64,000 bases of DNA from Aestuariibacter sp. GS-14 (GTDB taxonomy: Bacteria > Pseudomonadota > Gammaproteobacteria > Enterobacterales > Alteromonadaceae): assembly GCF_006494365.1 (NCBI RefSeq), contig NZ_VHIP01000008.1:62001-126000 (forward strand). Direction: 5' to 3'. The notes beneath the pieces are model-generated. The model was not told the origin of the DNA. It was given only the letters and a program-made list of their open reading frames with translations, and did not search any database. A program made the position numbers and the translations under genes. Of the stretch, positions 19,101 to 29,600 are shown in pieces. Position 1 is the first letter of the stretch, and every line of letters starts with the position of its first letter.

Positions 19101-19989
19101 TGAAGATTTAGCTTTTGAGGTTAACCGAAAACTAACAATGGGAGATTAATCGCTGATCGATCACCTTTCAGTATTAGCTGACACTTAATCTTTCCCCCCA
19201 AATACCTGGCTACTGAAAAGCTGCTATTAGCCATTTAGGCTCGCGTGTCTACACTGTTCTTGAAACCTTTTTTATCGAAGTTATTTGACGATATGGATTG
19301 ATTTGTCTGAAAATTGACGACATTGACTTTACTAGCAAGTTGGCAGGAGTTTACGGTTGGGTAAGAAATAACAGTTAATACACATTAGCTTGCGAGGATG
19401 TAATAGTTAGCACTCTACGTCGGTAAGATTCGCCCTATGTTTGCATTTATCAGCACAGGCAAAACTTCATTTCTGTCTAACAATAGTAATTAAACTGTCT
19501 GAATTTTATGAAGAAAGCAAACCTTCTGCCGAAGGACGTGGCGGACTTTTTTGAGGTCATTGGAAAATCAAGTTGAAGCCTCATAAGTTCATATTTGTAA
19601 GTTTTTCATAAGTTTATTATCCTCTTCGAAGATTCTTATTTTATCGAAAAGTAAAAGGATGGGTACGGTGACCAGAGAGGACAAGAGAAGTAGATTCTTG
19701 GCTTTTTTAGAGATAAGGCAACTAACAACCAGTAATCAACTTATAATGAAGCAGCTATCTCAGTTGGATATAAGACTAATTCCATAAGTAAATTTGCAGC
19801 GAGCCTCTCAAAGGTAAGTTTGTATTTTAAGAAAAAAACCTTAGTGATACTTTGCGGGGTGTTTTGAACTGAATGCTGAGCCTCGAAGCTCAGATTGAGA
19901 CATATTTATTAGCATGCAGTATTTGTTCAATTAATATTGTGGTAATTAAATTTTAGTAAAAATAGATGCCATCGTCAGGGAGTTTATAA
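19101..19989. other. AT-rich non-coding stretch before the STAND gene
   Basis: No long reading frame is present. The only candidate is a 42-codon frame at 19659. The base composition matches the flanking island genes, not the core. Parts may be decayed coding sequence. The promoter of the large gene at 19990 should lie in the last 200 bases; I could not fix its -35/-10 elements. Confidence 0.5.
19659..19787 (+). CDS. Possible small ORF or frameshifted remnant
   Basis: A 42-codon frame starts ATG GGT ACG GTG behind AAAAGG and encodes a charged peptide (MGTVTREDKRSRFLAFLEIR at its start). In an overlapping frame from about 19737 to 19866 a second stretch continues with NEAAISVGYKTNSISKFAAS, which looks helix-turn-helix-like. 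A single frameshift could join the two into a small DNA-binding protein. This may be a remnant of a regulator and not a live gene. I do not recognise it. Confidence 0.25.
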   Translation: MGTVTREDKRSRFLAFLEIRQLTTSNQLIMKQLSQLDIRLIP

Positions 19990-22900
19990 GTGAGCATGGA
20001 ATTAAAAAAGCAAAGCAATCCATTTTCGACCGGCGGTGGAGGTGTAAATTTCGAGACCCGGGTTCAATCAGCTTTTGCTCTTTCACTTTTTACTAAGTCT
20101 TGTATTCCTTGCATGTCTAAACTTATGAGAGCCAAGGAAATTAGGTTTCAAGCTAAATATGATGGCGTAGAAACTGATGATTTTGTTTTGGTTGCGTCGG
20201 ACAACTCAGGCAACAAAAGTCACCTTTTTGCTCAGATCAAGCACGAAATAACTATTAGTGAATCCCAGCAATCAGTTTTTGCTGAAGTCATTAATAGCGC
20301 ATGGAAAGATTTCAAGAAAAGTACTTTCAGCCTAGAATTAGACCGTATTGCTTTGATAACGGGGCCTTTACCCAAAGTCGATGTCAACAACACTCTACCG
20401 CTTTTGGAATGGGCAAAATACTCAGCAAACTCCCAAGACTTTCTGAAAAAGTGTAATACGAATGGCTTTTCTAGCAAATCAAAGCTTCAACGCTTAGAAA
20501 CGTTCAAGAAGCAATTAGCCAATGCAAATGGTGGGCGTAAGGTAACAGATGACGAGTTATGGGGGTTCTTAAAAACATTCCAAATTCTGTCTTTTGATTT
20601 GGATTCGCAGCACTCTGTAGTTGCTAATCTACTCTGTTCGTTGATAAATATTTACTCAGAAGAGTCGCCTTCATTAGTGCTGTCCAAATTAGTTTCTTGC
20701 GTTCAAGAGTTCAATCAAAACGCAGGTATATTAACCGCAAGTAACATTCCAATAGAAATTCAAGAGCTATTTACTTCTTCACCCAAAATAGACTTTGAAA
20801 ATGACCTTGTGAAACTCCAAGAGCGCAGTGAACACATTTTTGAAGGAATTTCGAACACTATTCAGGGGGTCCATATTGAGCGCCCCGATCAAACAGAAAA
20901 AATTTCTCGATCATATGCATCGTACGACTTCCTATTTGTAACTGGCGCAAGAGGGGTTGGTAAGTCAGGCGCAGTTAAGGACTTCATATTAACAAAAAAC
21001 GTTGATGTACCCGTGTTCTACTTGCGTGCTGAAGACCTAGACAAAAGTCACCTCAATGATGTTTTCGCTACAATAGGAATGACCTCTTCTTTGGGTCAAA
21101 TTGAAGGTCACTTTTCACTACTTAAAGAAAAAATTCTCGTTATAGAGTCTTTAGAGAAAGTACTGGAATTGAACTACCCTGATACTTTTAGCGACCTACT
21201 CCAATATATAAAAAGGCAAAGTGGTTGGACTATAATTGCGACAGGGCGCGACTACGCATATCAACAAATTATATTTACCTACCTTCAACCAAGTGATATT
21301 CAATTTAGCAGCGTCAGTATTGATGCGTTAACTGATAAGCAAATTCATAGAGTATGCGATCATATCCCTCCGCTAAAGAACTTAGTCTCAAATAGTTCAT
21401 TGGGAGAACTACTTAAAGTACCTTTCTTCATAGATATTGCTGCTAGGGCAATTGTCAATGGCGCAGTATTTTCATCTGGCGACAACGAAAATGATTTCAG
21501 AGAAACCGTATGGCGAACGGTAATTTCTAAGGAAGCCGATAGAAAGTTTGGTATGCCTGAAAAACGAAAGCAGACATTTATCAATATCGCAAAAGAACGC
21601 GCAAAGAAAATGTTGTTTGGAGTACGTGTCAGCGACTTTGAACCTGATGTTGTTGCGAAACTAGAAGAAGATAACTTGATTCTGCGGGACGCTAAGACTT
21701 CCACTGTCAGTCCAATGCATGATGTACTTGAAGACTGGGCTCTTGAAGAGTTTATTGAGTCCGAATACTTAGTTTATACCGGCAATATAGTTGAGTTCTT
21801 ATCCGGAATTGGAAGTGAGCCAGCAATAAGTAGAGCATTTCGTTTGTGGTTATTCAGAAAGCTTAAATGTGAAGATAATACTAATGAGTTTATAGAAAAT
21901 TTACTCAAGTCTTCAACAGTACAGAATTACTGGAAAGATGAAGCAATCTCAGCGGTATTGCAGCATCAATCACCAGAGCGTTTTATTTATTCATTGAAAT
22001 CTGACCTCTTATCTGAAGATTGTGCTTTGTTGATTAGATTTTGTTTCATTCTAAGAATCACTTGCCAAAGACCTAACCCCAAATACAACAATTTATTAGC
22101 TAAAGATGTTAAATCCGGGATGCTGAAATCTCTATTCTTACAGCCATTTGGAAATGGATGGAAAGCTATATTTGATTTTGTATATGAAGTCAGGGAAAGC
22201 TTGAGCAAAGCCGCTCGGATTCAATTAGTTGAAGTTATAGATGAGTGGTGTGGCCTGATAAATATTTATGAAGAGCTACCAAAAGCTTCGTGTAGAGTTG
22301 GGCTACTAAGCTTGTGGTTATTGGAGCAAGTGAAAGATTCGCACAAAAATAAACGGCAAAGAAAAAAAATACTAAGTGCTTTGTTAAAAACTTCAACCTC
22401 AGTAGAGGGGGAATTTAATAGCTTGATGGACAAAGATGTGTTCATTTCAAAACGATCTCCTAGAAGGCTAGGATATGTAGAACAATTAACTAGCTTAGCT
22501 TTTGTTGGGATAGATGTAGCTATGCTGTGTAAGCGTAATCCTGATTTCATTGTTAAGCTTGCTTTACATGAGTGGCTTTTGGAAAAACCAGAAGAGGATG
22601 AATTTGGTTATGGTTCCTACGGTGAAATCGAAGTAGAAGAACATTTTGGATTAGAGCGAGAGCGTGATTTTTTTCCTGCAAGCGGTGCTAAGGGACCTTT
22701 TAAATATCTTCTTCGGTCTAACCCTAGACTAGGTTTAGATTTCATTATAAAGCTGTGCAACATAACCGCACAGAAATATTCTGAGTCAGACTTTGCTGCC
22801 CCAAGAGATAATGAACAGGAAAGGTTTTATTCATATGAAACGGTAGTGGACAAAGTAATTATTCCTTTAAATGATGGCTCAAATGTTTCCCAATATTGTT

Positions 22901-25101
22901 CAAATCATCTTTGGAAAGGATACCGTGGGTTGTCAACGTTACCTTATGTACTTCAATGTGCATTAATGGCTTTGGAGAATTGGCTGATTGATTACATAAA
23001 GGATTTTGATGAAACTAATCAGATTGAGCGGATTTTTGACTACCTTTTGCGATCTAGCAACTCAGTCATGCCGACATCAGTTCTCGCATCTGTCGCTATT
23101 GGGTTTCCTGAGAAAGTTGGAAAGGCAGCCTATCCATTGCTAAAAACTTCTCGCTTATATGATTTAGATCTTGTGCGTATGACAGCTGAAAAGGGAGGAA
23201 ATGAACATCATTATTTCGGCTTAGATAGAGACGTGATGACGAGCATGTTCATTGAGGAACGAAGAACTGCTGCACTTCGAGAATGGAGAAAAGAGTCTTT
23301 AGAAACGCTTTTAACAAGACTACAGTTCAATACTGAGCATAGAGATTGCGCATTAGAAATACTTGATGAGTTAATAGCTGAAGCTAACTCTGACAACAAT
23401 AAGAATCTCAGGTTCATGGTACATCGAGTAGATACTAGAACTTGGAAAGCTGTCGAAGATAAAGAAAATAATAGGGTCTTGTTACAAAGCTCAACAGAAC
23501 TGCCAGAAGACTTAATGAAAGAGCAGCAAGCTTATAATAAGAAGCATGCAATCGATAATAGTGTTATAACCCTGAATTTATGGGGGAGAAAGATATTCGA
23601 AGAGCAAGTCTTTGAAGATAAGTACTTTGATTCTTATTCCAGTGCACTATTGGCGGCACAGGAGTTGCTTCAATCTCTGCAAAAAAATGAGGTTGGGAAT
23701 TTTGCAGAAATGGCAGTTGGCACAATCACTATCGTTGCAGCTGCCTGTGTACGCGATGCTTTTGAAGAGCTGTGTGTTCAGGAAAAAGAGTGGTGCTTTA
23801 ACGTAATCTTAGAATCAATATTCATGCATGCCCATATTGTCGATGGAACAACAGCCTACGATACGACCGATTACTATGGTACAGGAGCGTGTGCATTTGT
23901 TCTTCCTAGATTGTTTGACTTGGAGTTAGATCCTGAACAAGTCTCAAACTTGAAATATGCAATGGCAACCGCGTTAACACACGAAAATTTAGATGTTAGC
24001 CAAAATTTAGCTAGAGGGATTAGAGAATTCCTGTGGACAAGAGATTCAAAGCTGGCAACGTACTTTGTTAGAGGTGCAGTTGCATATGCTAAGTTTAGAC
24101 GAGAGAACAATCAGCAAAGAAAATTTTACCATCTACAAAACGAAGAATTGAAACAAGCACTTGAAAACTGGAACAGTTTAATTAACTCTTTTCATGAAGA
24201 TTTAATCGAAGGTAGACTCAATCAATCAGTCAGCAAAATCAGCTTTCAAAGTCATTCTTCGTGTTTTTTTCATTTACCGATGTTGATGATTCCGCTAGGC
24301 CCAGTTGAAGACGAATACATTCGACTTGTGCAAAACACTGTGAACATGGTTTACGAAAATGAGTACGCGGATTACCGACAAGGTGATGATGAACAAATTC
24401 ACCATGACATTGTAAAGCATATTCAAGATTGTTTAACAGACCATATTATCCATTCAAGGAACAACGACTTCTTACCTTTTAAAGAATTACTGATATCTGG
24501 TTGCTCTTTAGCACCGAGCTTCATTTATTCGCTTGTATTGTCTTTCAATGTTGCCGTAGAAAAGATTGAAAACTACGAAGCAATTTGGTCTCTTTGGTCT
24601 CTACTTGAACCTGAAATGCATAAAATAGCTTTAAATGACGTTAATGAACGTTACAGAGGCCGACAAAGTGACCTCACTAGATTGTTGCGAGGAATGATGT
24701 ATGCAGACACTCCTTGGCAGGGCCATGAAAATGAAGCGAAAGACATGAATAGGGGCGCAGTTTACCTACTTGAATTTGCAAAATGCTCCGCTTCTAATAG
24801 TCATGTATTCGAAGCTTTAGCATCTTTAATTTATAACTTTCACAATGTATTTTTTAATGAAGGTATTAAGATACTTTCCCAAAAATTTTCTCATAATTCT
24901 CAATTGATCTCCAAGCAAGTGAACACTGCATTTTATTTAGAAATGACTATAGGTAGGTATTTACAAATAGAAAATAGGGGCACCTTGAGTAGGTCAATGT
25001 ATGAAGTCTGTTTAGGTTTACTAAATGGCATTGTAGAGACAGGGTCTGCCAGAGCTTATTATTTGAGAGAACACCTCATTCGTTCAAGGAGAGTAAGATA
25101 G
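19990..25101 (+). CDS. Avs-like STAND NTPase with N-terminal nuclease-like domain
   Basis: The 1703-residue protein has three parts. Residues 1-150 look like a PD-(D/E)xK-type nuclease of the Cap4/Mrr-like kind that starts many antiviral STAND proteins. It has GGGG at 15-18, Glu22 in NFE, Asp63-Asp64 in a TDDFVLVA strand, and Gln82-Ile83-Lys84 (QIK) in AQIKHE. Residues about 310-560 are a P-loop NTPase with Walker A GARGVGKS at 319-326, a Walker B-like ILVIES at 382-387 and an Arg-containing IATGRDYAYQQ motif. The remaining 1100 residues are helical, probably repeat-like, and fit the sensor arm of STAND proteins. GTG at 19990 is chosen over ATG 19996 because AGGGAG lies 7 bases upstream. It stands alone in AT-rich sequence. 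By analogy it would bind a phage protein, oligomerise and cut DNA. The exact Avs subtype cannot be set from sequence alone. Confidence 0.8.
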   Translation: MSMELKKQSNPFSTGGGGVNFETRVQSAFALSLFTKSCIPCMSKLMRAKEIRFQAKYDGVETDDFVLVASDNSGNKSHLFAQIKHEITISESQQSVFAEVINSAWKDFKKSTFSLELDRIALITGPLPKVDVNNTLPLLEWAKYSANSQDFLKKCNTNGFSSKSKLQRLETFKKQLANANGGRKVTDDELWGFLKTFQILSFDLDSQHSVVANLLCSLINIYSEESPSLVLSKLVSCVQEFNQNAGILTASNIPIEIQELFTSSPKIDFENDLVKLQERSEHIFEGISNTIQGVHIERPDQTEKISRSYASYDFLFVTGARGVGKSGAVKDFILTKNVDVPVFYLRAEDLDKSHLNDVFATIGMTSSLGQIEGHFSLLKEKILVIESLEKVLELNYPDTFSDLLQYIKRQSGWTIIATGRDYAYQQIIFTYLQPSDIQFSSVSIDALTDKQIHRVCDHIPPLKNLVSNSSLGELLKVPFFIDIAARAIVNGAVFSSGDNENDFRETVWRTVISKEADRKFGMPEKRKQTFINIAKERAKKMLFGVRVSDFEPDVVAKLEEDNLILRDAKTSTVSPMHDVLEDWALEEFIESEYLVYTGNIVEFLSGIGSEPAISRAFRLWLFRKLKCEDNTNEFIENLLKSSTVQNYWKDEAISAVLQHQSPERFIYSLKSDLLSEDCALLIRFCFILRITCQRPNPKYNNLLAKDVKSGMLKSLFLQPFGNGWKAIFDFVYEVRESLSKAARIQLVEVIDEWCGLINIYEELPKASCRVGLLSLWLLEQVKDSHKNKRQRKKILSALLKTSTSVEGEFNSLMDKDVFISKRSPRRLGYVEQLTSLAFVGIDVAMLCKRNPDFIVKLALHEWLLEKPEEDEFGYGSYGEIEVEEHFGLERERDFFPASGAKGPFKYLLRSNPRLGLDFIIKLCNITAQKYSESDFAAPRDNEQERFYSYETVVDKVIIPLNDGSNVSQYCSNHLWKGYRGLSTLPYVLQCALMALENWLIDYIKDFDETNQIERIFDYLLRSSNSVMPTSVLASVAIGFPEKVGKAAYPLLKTSRLYDLDLVRMTAEKGGNEHHYFGLDRDVMTSMFIEERRTAALREWRKESLETLLTRLQFNTEHRDCALEILDELIAEANSDNNKNLRFMVHRVDTRTWKAVEDKENNRVLLQSSTELPEDLMKEQQAYNKKHAIDNSVITLNLWGRKIFEEQVFEDKYFDSYSSALLAAQELLQSLQKNEVGNFAEMAVGTITIVAAACVRDAFEELCVQEKEWCFNVILESIFMHAHIVDGTTAYDTTDYYGTGACAFVLPRLFDLELDPEQVSNLKYAMATALTHENLDVSQNLARGIREFLWTRDSKLATYFVRGAVAYAKFRRENNQQRKFYHLQNEELKQALENWNSLINSFHEDLIEGRLNQSVSKISFQSHSSCFFHLPMLMIPLGPVEDEYIRLVQNTVNMVYENEYADYRQGDDEQIHHDIVKHIQDCLTDHIIHSRNNDFLPFKELLISGCSLAPSFIYSLVLSFNVAVEKIENYEAIWSLWSLLEPEMHKIALNDVNERYRGRQSDLTRLLRGMMYADTPWQGHENEAKDMNRGAVYLLEFAKCSASNSHVFEALASLIYNFHNVFFNEGIKILSQKFSHNSQLISKQVNTAFYLEMTIGRYLQIENRGTLSRSMYEVCLGLLNGIVETGSARAYYLREHLIRSRRVR

Positions 25102-25335
25102 CCATATTGGTTGTAGCACGCAGATTTTTAACAATGAATTGTAGTGTCAATACCTAACTCTATTTTGAATATTATTCAAAAAAACACTGGTAGTTACTTT
25201 GGTTCGTAATCCGTACTAATTAATGTACAGTCACGAAACTTTTATCCTGTTGCCTTGTAGTCTTGCGTTTTTAGTTAAAAAAACCAAACCGCTACCCCTC
25301 CCCCAAAACTCAAGCTATACTCCCCAGTCAACAAC

Positions 25336-25435
25336 GGTTAGGAGAGTATTGATGATTGTCGTCACCCTAACCGGGCTATGGGTTAACTAAAACCACCCTG
25401 TTTCGCCCGGTGCTAATGCCGGGGCCTTTTGCCCC
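25336..25435 (+). promoter_or_regulatory. Attenuator-like leader upstream of the rsgA-like gene
   Basis: GGTTAGG (25336-25342) can pair with CCTAACC (25366-25372), and the TAACC within that arm can instead pair with GGTTA at 25381-25385. A GC-rich hairpin (GCCCGG at 25405-25410 with CCGGGGC at 25419-25425, then CTTTT) follows, overlapping an alternative GGGGC/GCCCC hairpin. A short peptide frame lies inside the first hairpin. Mutually exclusive stems before a terminator-like stem are the hallmark of attenuation. No known riboswitch class was recognised. Confidence 0.45.
25352..25390 (+). CDS. Possible 12-residue leader peptide
   Basis: ATG at 25352 follows GGAGAG and encodes MIVVTLTGLWVN before TAA. 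The frame lies between the alternative stems of the leader described at 25336, so its translation could decide which hairpin forms. It is rich in branched residues with one Trp, without a clear run of one amino acid. Confidence 0.35.
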   Translation: MIVVTLTGLWVN

Positions 25436-25471
25436 CTTAATGAAAACATTAACGTTAGTTAAGGGTTAGTT

Positions 25472-26512
25472 ATGACTAATTTTCACATTCTCGCCACTAT
25501 GGGCTGGCGTCCTTTTTTTCAGCAACAACTCACTCTTGAAGAGTGGGATTGCGTTATTCCTGTAAGAGTTACCGAACAACACAAATCTCAGCTTACCGTA
25601 GTGTCTGATTCGCATACCATTAGTTTGCCGGTTGTGCCCAGCATGCCTGCTTTGGTGGTAGGCGATTGGTTGTTGCTTAACGAGCAGCATCAGTTCCTGC
25701 GTTTGCTGGAGCGCTATAGCTGCTTTAAACGCAAGTCTGCCGGTACCGGCCACGACTGGCAGTTAATCGCAGCCAATGTCGATACCGCGTTTATTGTGTG
25801 CTCCATGAACGAAGACTTTAATCCCAGCCGTATTGAGCGCTACCTGGCGCTGGCCGAGGCTGCCGAGGTTGAATCTGTGGTGGTGTTAACCAAAGCCGAT
25901 TTAACCGAACAGCCTGAGCAATGGATTGATAATGTTCGCAGCATCAACAAGCAACTACAGGTAGTTGCCCTGAATGCGCTGGATTCATCTTGTGCCGATG
26001 CATTAAGTGACTGGCTGAAACCCGGTAGTACGGTTGTGATGCTGGGCTCGTCGGGTGTGGGTAAATCCACTCTCGCCAACTCGTTACTGGGAGAGGCGCG
26101 TCAGCTTACTCAGGGTATTCGGGAAGACGATGCCAAAGGGCGTCACACCACCACGGGGCGTTCGCTTTTGCCGTTGCCCAATGGCGGGTTGATTCTGGAT
26201 ACACCTGGCATGCGGGAACTGCAGCTAGCCGATTGCCATGATGGCATTGTGTCGGCCTTTGCCGATATTCAGCAACTGGCCGAAGGGTGTCGGTTTGCCG
26301 ACTGTCAGCATCACAGCGAACCGGGTTGTGCGGTGCTGGCCGCGTTGGCGGAAGGCGAGCTTGATCCTCGGCGACTCGCTAACTACCAGAAGCTGCTGAA
26401 GGAAGATGAACTGAACTCAGCCACGTTGGCAGAAAAGCGCGCAAAGGATAAAGCCTTTACCCGCTTTGTGAACTATTCACAAAAGGAATCTCGTAAGTTT
26501 AAAGGCCGATAA
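25472..26512 (+). CDS. rsgA: RsgA-family circularly permuted GTPase
   Basis: The 346-residue protein has the permuted G-motif order of RsgA/YjeQ: G4-like VVVLTKADL near 134-142, then the P-loop LGSSGVGKSTLANSLLGE near 190-207, GRHTTTG and DTPGMRELQL. A zinc-knuckle follows (CRFADCQHHSEPGC). RsgA is a GTPase that helps mature the 30S ribosomal subunit. The N-terminal OB-fold region is short but present. Many gammaproteobacteria carry a second, more divergent RsgA, and this single gene in an accessory setting could be that paralogue. It has its own leader and a clear terminator at 26589. Confidence 0.88.
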   Translation: MTNFHILATMGWRPFFQQQLTLEEWDCVIPVRVTEQHKSQLTVVSDSHTISLPVVPSMPALVVGDWLLLNEQHQFLRLLERYSCFKRKSAGTGHDWQLIAANVDTAFIVCSMNEDFNPSRIERYLALAEAAEVESVVVLTKADLTEQPEQWIDNVRSINKQLQVVALNALDSSCADALSDWLKPGSTVVMLGSSGVGKSTLANSLLGEARQLTQGIREDDAKGRHTTTGRSLLPLPNGGLILDTPGMRELQLADCHDGIVSAFADIQQLAEGCRFADCQHHSEPGCAVLAALAEGELDPRRLANYQKLLKEDELNSATLAEKRAKDKAFTRFVNYSQKESRKFKGR

Positions 26513-26588
26513 ACGCTATCGGCTTACTCTCTGCAAACAGGGTTAAGTCGCACGGTAGTGTTAGCGGTTAGCATGATTTGGTCCATAC

Positions 26589-26621
26589 AAAGCCAGTAAC
26601 TCTAAAGTAACTGGCTTTTTC
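26589..26621 (+). terminator. Rho-independent terminator after rsgA
   Basis: AAAGCCAGT (26589-26597) pairs with ACTGGCTTT (26610-26618), followed by T residues. The stem sequence is the same as that of the iclR terminator at 17631, with a different loop. Confidence 0.85.
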
Positions 26622-26660
26622 TTCGCTCCACTAGTTGGATTAGTGTCATTGTGAATAAAA

Positions 26661-29600
26661 TCAGTCTCCAGAACGCAAAACTCCTTCAACAACGACATCA
26701 TAATCTACGGAACAAGTCCCGCCGTTGTTAACTTGATCAACGGTTTTTGCAGTACCAATAACTTTTATACTGTCTTGTATTTGTTCTGTAACCAACAAAT
26801 TAAAACTGTCAGATCCGTCACTAAATTTATTCGTTAGGGATATAGAGCCAGTCGATTTGTCGTAATCGCCAGATATATCAACAATATCGCCATCCCCTTC
26901 GATATCTAATTGCAACGTTGCCTGCCCCCTGCCTTCATCAAGTATCAATACGGCTGTTATCGATTCAACTTTACCTACAGGCTCATCATCAAAATCACAA
27001 TCAGAATCACCAACGGACTTGCTGGTGATGGTAGTCGTAAGTTGGGAATCGTAGGTCAGTACTTGTGGCGGTAATTGAATCGGAATCTCTATTGTGGAAT
27101 AGGTTTGTTGGTTTGGCAAAATAGCATTAGCAGTACTCAAGTTGCCACTCACTATTAACCTAACGTTATTTTCTAAAGTTTGAAATCCTTCAGAGACGCG
27201 AAGCTCAATTGTAGTCGTACTTGAAGTCTGCCCAGATTCTACTGCACTAAGAGGCTCAAGATAATTAGTATAAGGCCCAATTTCTACGCGGGTCGAACCA
27301 TCAATAGACAAAGTGTAAGTTGACGAGGCATGGCCTAAATTCGCAAGGCGAATAAAAAGTTTGTACTGAGAACCATTGAACGAAAACTCTTGAGGCTTTG
27401 AAATTATCAATGTTTCATTACTAATGCTTCCATCCAACTCAAAACTGTTACCTGTGTTGGTCACTACAACCCATGGCTGTGTACGTTTTATTTGTAGCGC
27501 GAAATGATGTCTATTAGATGTACCGCCCTCTGAATCAAATACATCAATAAATCCCTGGTGCTCGCCATCAGTATCAAATGAAAGGCTAAACTTAAGGTCC
27601 CCCTCAATAGTTCGATTACTAAATTCAGTGACCAATGTTGGTTCTGTTGGTATCTCATCATTAATATGATGATGAGTGACTTCAGCATAGCCACAATATT
27701 CGGGAACCTGCGGATCAGTGGTGATTTTATTTTCACACGACACAGTGAAATCAACTACATATGGCGGATCACTGTTGTAAACTAATCCGTGACAAGCTGT
27801 CGACGGCAAATTATCACTGTCTTCTGCAATACAATCACCAGAATACTTGAATGCGATGTCACTGGTAAATTGCGTCAACTCTGAATCCGTAAGGTATGCT
27901 GCCTGCTCGGGTTCGATTCCTGTATAAGTACCAATTGGTGAAATAGAGATGGTGCGGTTATGCTCATTATTTATTGGAAAAAACTGAACCGATTTACCTA
28001 CACTGTGCTCAGCAGAAACTTTTCCAAGACCAATTCCCAACTTTGTAAGGTCGAGTATTTTGGAAAACTTACCAATAACCTTACCAAATTTACTTAAAAA
28101 CCTTCGAAATCTGCTGACATTTCCGAAATCATCCGGAATACATGAAAGGTTTTCTATCGCGTTACTTATGAGCGTTCTTTCATAAAACTTAGGCGCAAAT
28201 TCAATTGCAAGTTCATCAATATAGGCTCTAGTAAACGCTTGTTGTAAAAGAGGATTATCTAATTCATCTACTGCTAAATCCAATGCAAATTGGGAAAGTA
28301 CAAGTTTCGGACCGCTTGGTCCGCTGATTGTTGTCTCGTATAGCGATCTAAAGCAATCAAAATATGGCGTGGCCACCCTAAGTATCGGAGCCGCATAATC
28401 CAACACTAGCGATTGAGCTAACGCGACTTTGTATGCTTGAGCAGAGAGTCCTTTAGTTGGGCGATTCTCATAGTCACCAATACTAAAGCCATATAAATAC
28501 AAACCATATCTGTCATTGTTCGGTCCTAGCGGTTCAAATGGTGAACTCTCGGTAAAGGTAAAATCCCCCGACCTGCTTAAGAAACCTCGAGAATTAGCAA
28601 CTATTACATTCTTGTCGTTGAGGTTGATTTCCTCCTCCCGATTCGGGTCATTGGTTACCAAGCCAATCAGAGTTTTACCCCAGTTTTCGTTACTAAACGA
28701 GAATGAAAACCCTTGCCCTGACGTTGCTGGATACAATGACAAGCGAGAGTTAAACTGCTCGGCCACATACGTTGGCAGAATTCCACTACTAATACTGCCG
28801 CGGCCATCTCCAATAAAAAAAGAATCCGCATGTTTCTTGTCATTGTTAAAAGCACTGACAGATTTCTCATACGACAGCTTTAGCTTTTCTGCAGTATCGC
28901 TATCGATTGGATTAGCATTCATGTACTCCATCGCAGCGTCGATTGCACCGGCGATGATTTGTTCTGATTCATTGTTGGAATCAATGGACCATGTTGAATT
29001 GGTATTGATAAAATCTGCTGCAGCTACTACTTCAGGTAATGTTGCCAGTTCAGTATCAAAATTATTTGCGGATTCAATATATTCCCGCAAATCCGAGACC
29101 ATGTAAAACAATGATTCTAATGTAGTTATTCCAGATAGGGTAATATTTTCTAATTGATTATCTTTGGCAAAACCCATTAACCTGACATCATCACTGGCCG
29201 TTAGAGCTAAAACAAGAGTTGGCGCAGCAGAGTCTTTTGCAGATACCGATGTCTGAGAATTTTCATCAAGCGCTAAGTCTCCCCAGTAACCTGATGTCAC
29301 CAATACAACGTCATTTTTAATGTCATCAGGAATAATTACTTTGATATCAACAACTGTTCTTGGCCTCACTGTAACGTTAATTTCGACACTATCGGTTGCT
29401 GCTTTGTCATCTGTAACCGTTAACCTAAATGTAAGCACCGTTGACTCTTCAACAGTTGGTGCTACAAAAGACGCAGTCAATACTTCAGCATTAGTGAGAG
29501 ACACGGCGGGGCCGCTCAACTGCTCCCACAAAACAGATACAATTTGGCCATCATCTGTTGCAGATACGTCAAACGTTACAATTTCTTCAGCTGTTACCTC

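Noticed and set aside
17811-25101. A complete mobile element with integrase or transposase
   Set aside because: No integrase, transposase or tRNA attachment site is visible; only the duplicated iclR end and composition suggest transfer.
28516-29106. 196-codon plus-strand frame within the PKD lipoprotein gene
   Set aside because: It is antisense to a long, well supported coding region and its Ser-rich composition is what an opposite-frame reading gives.
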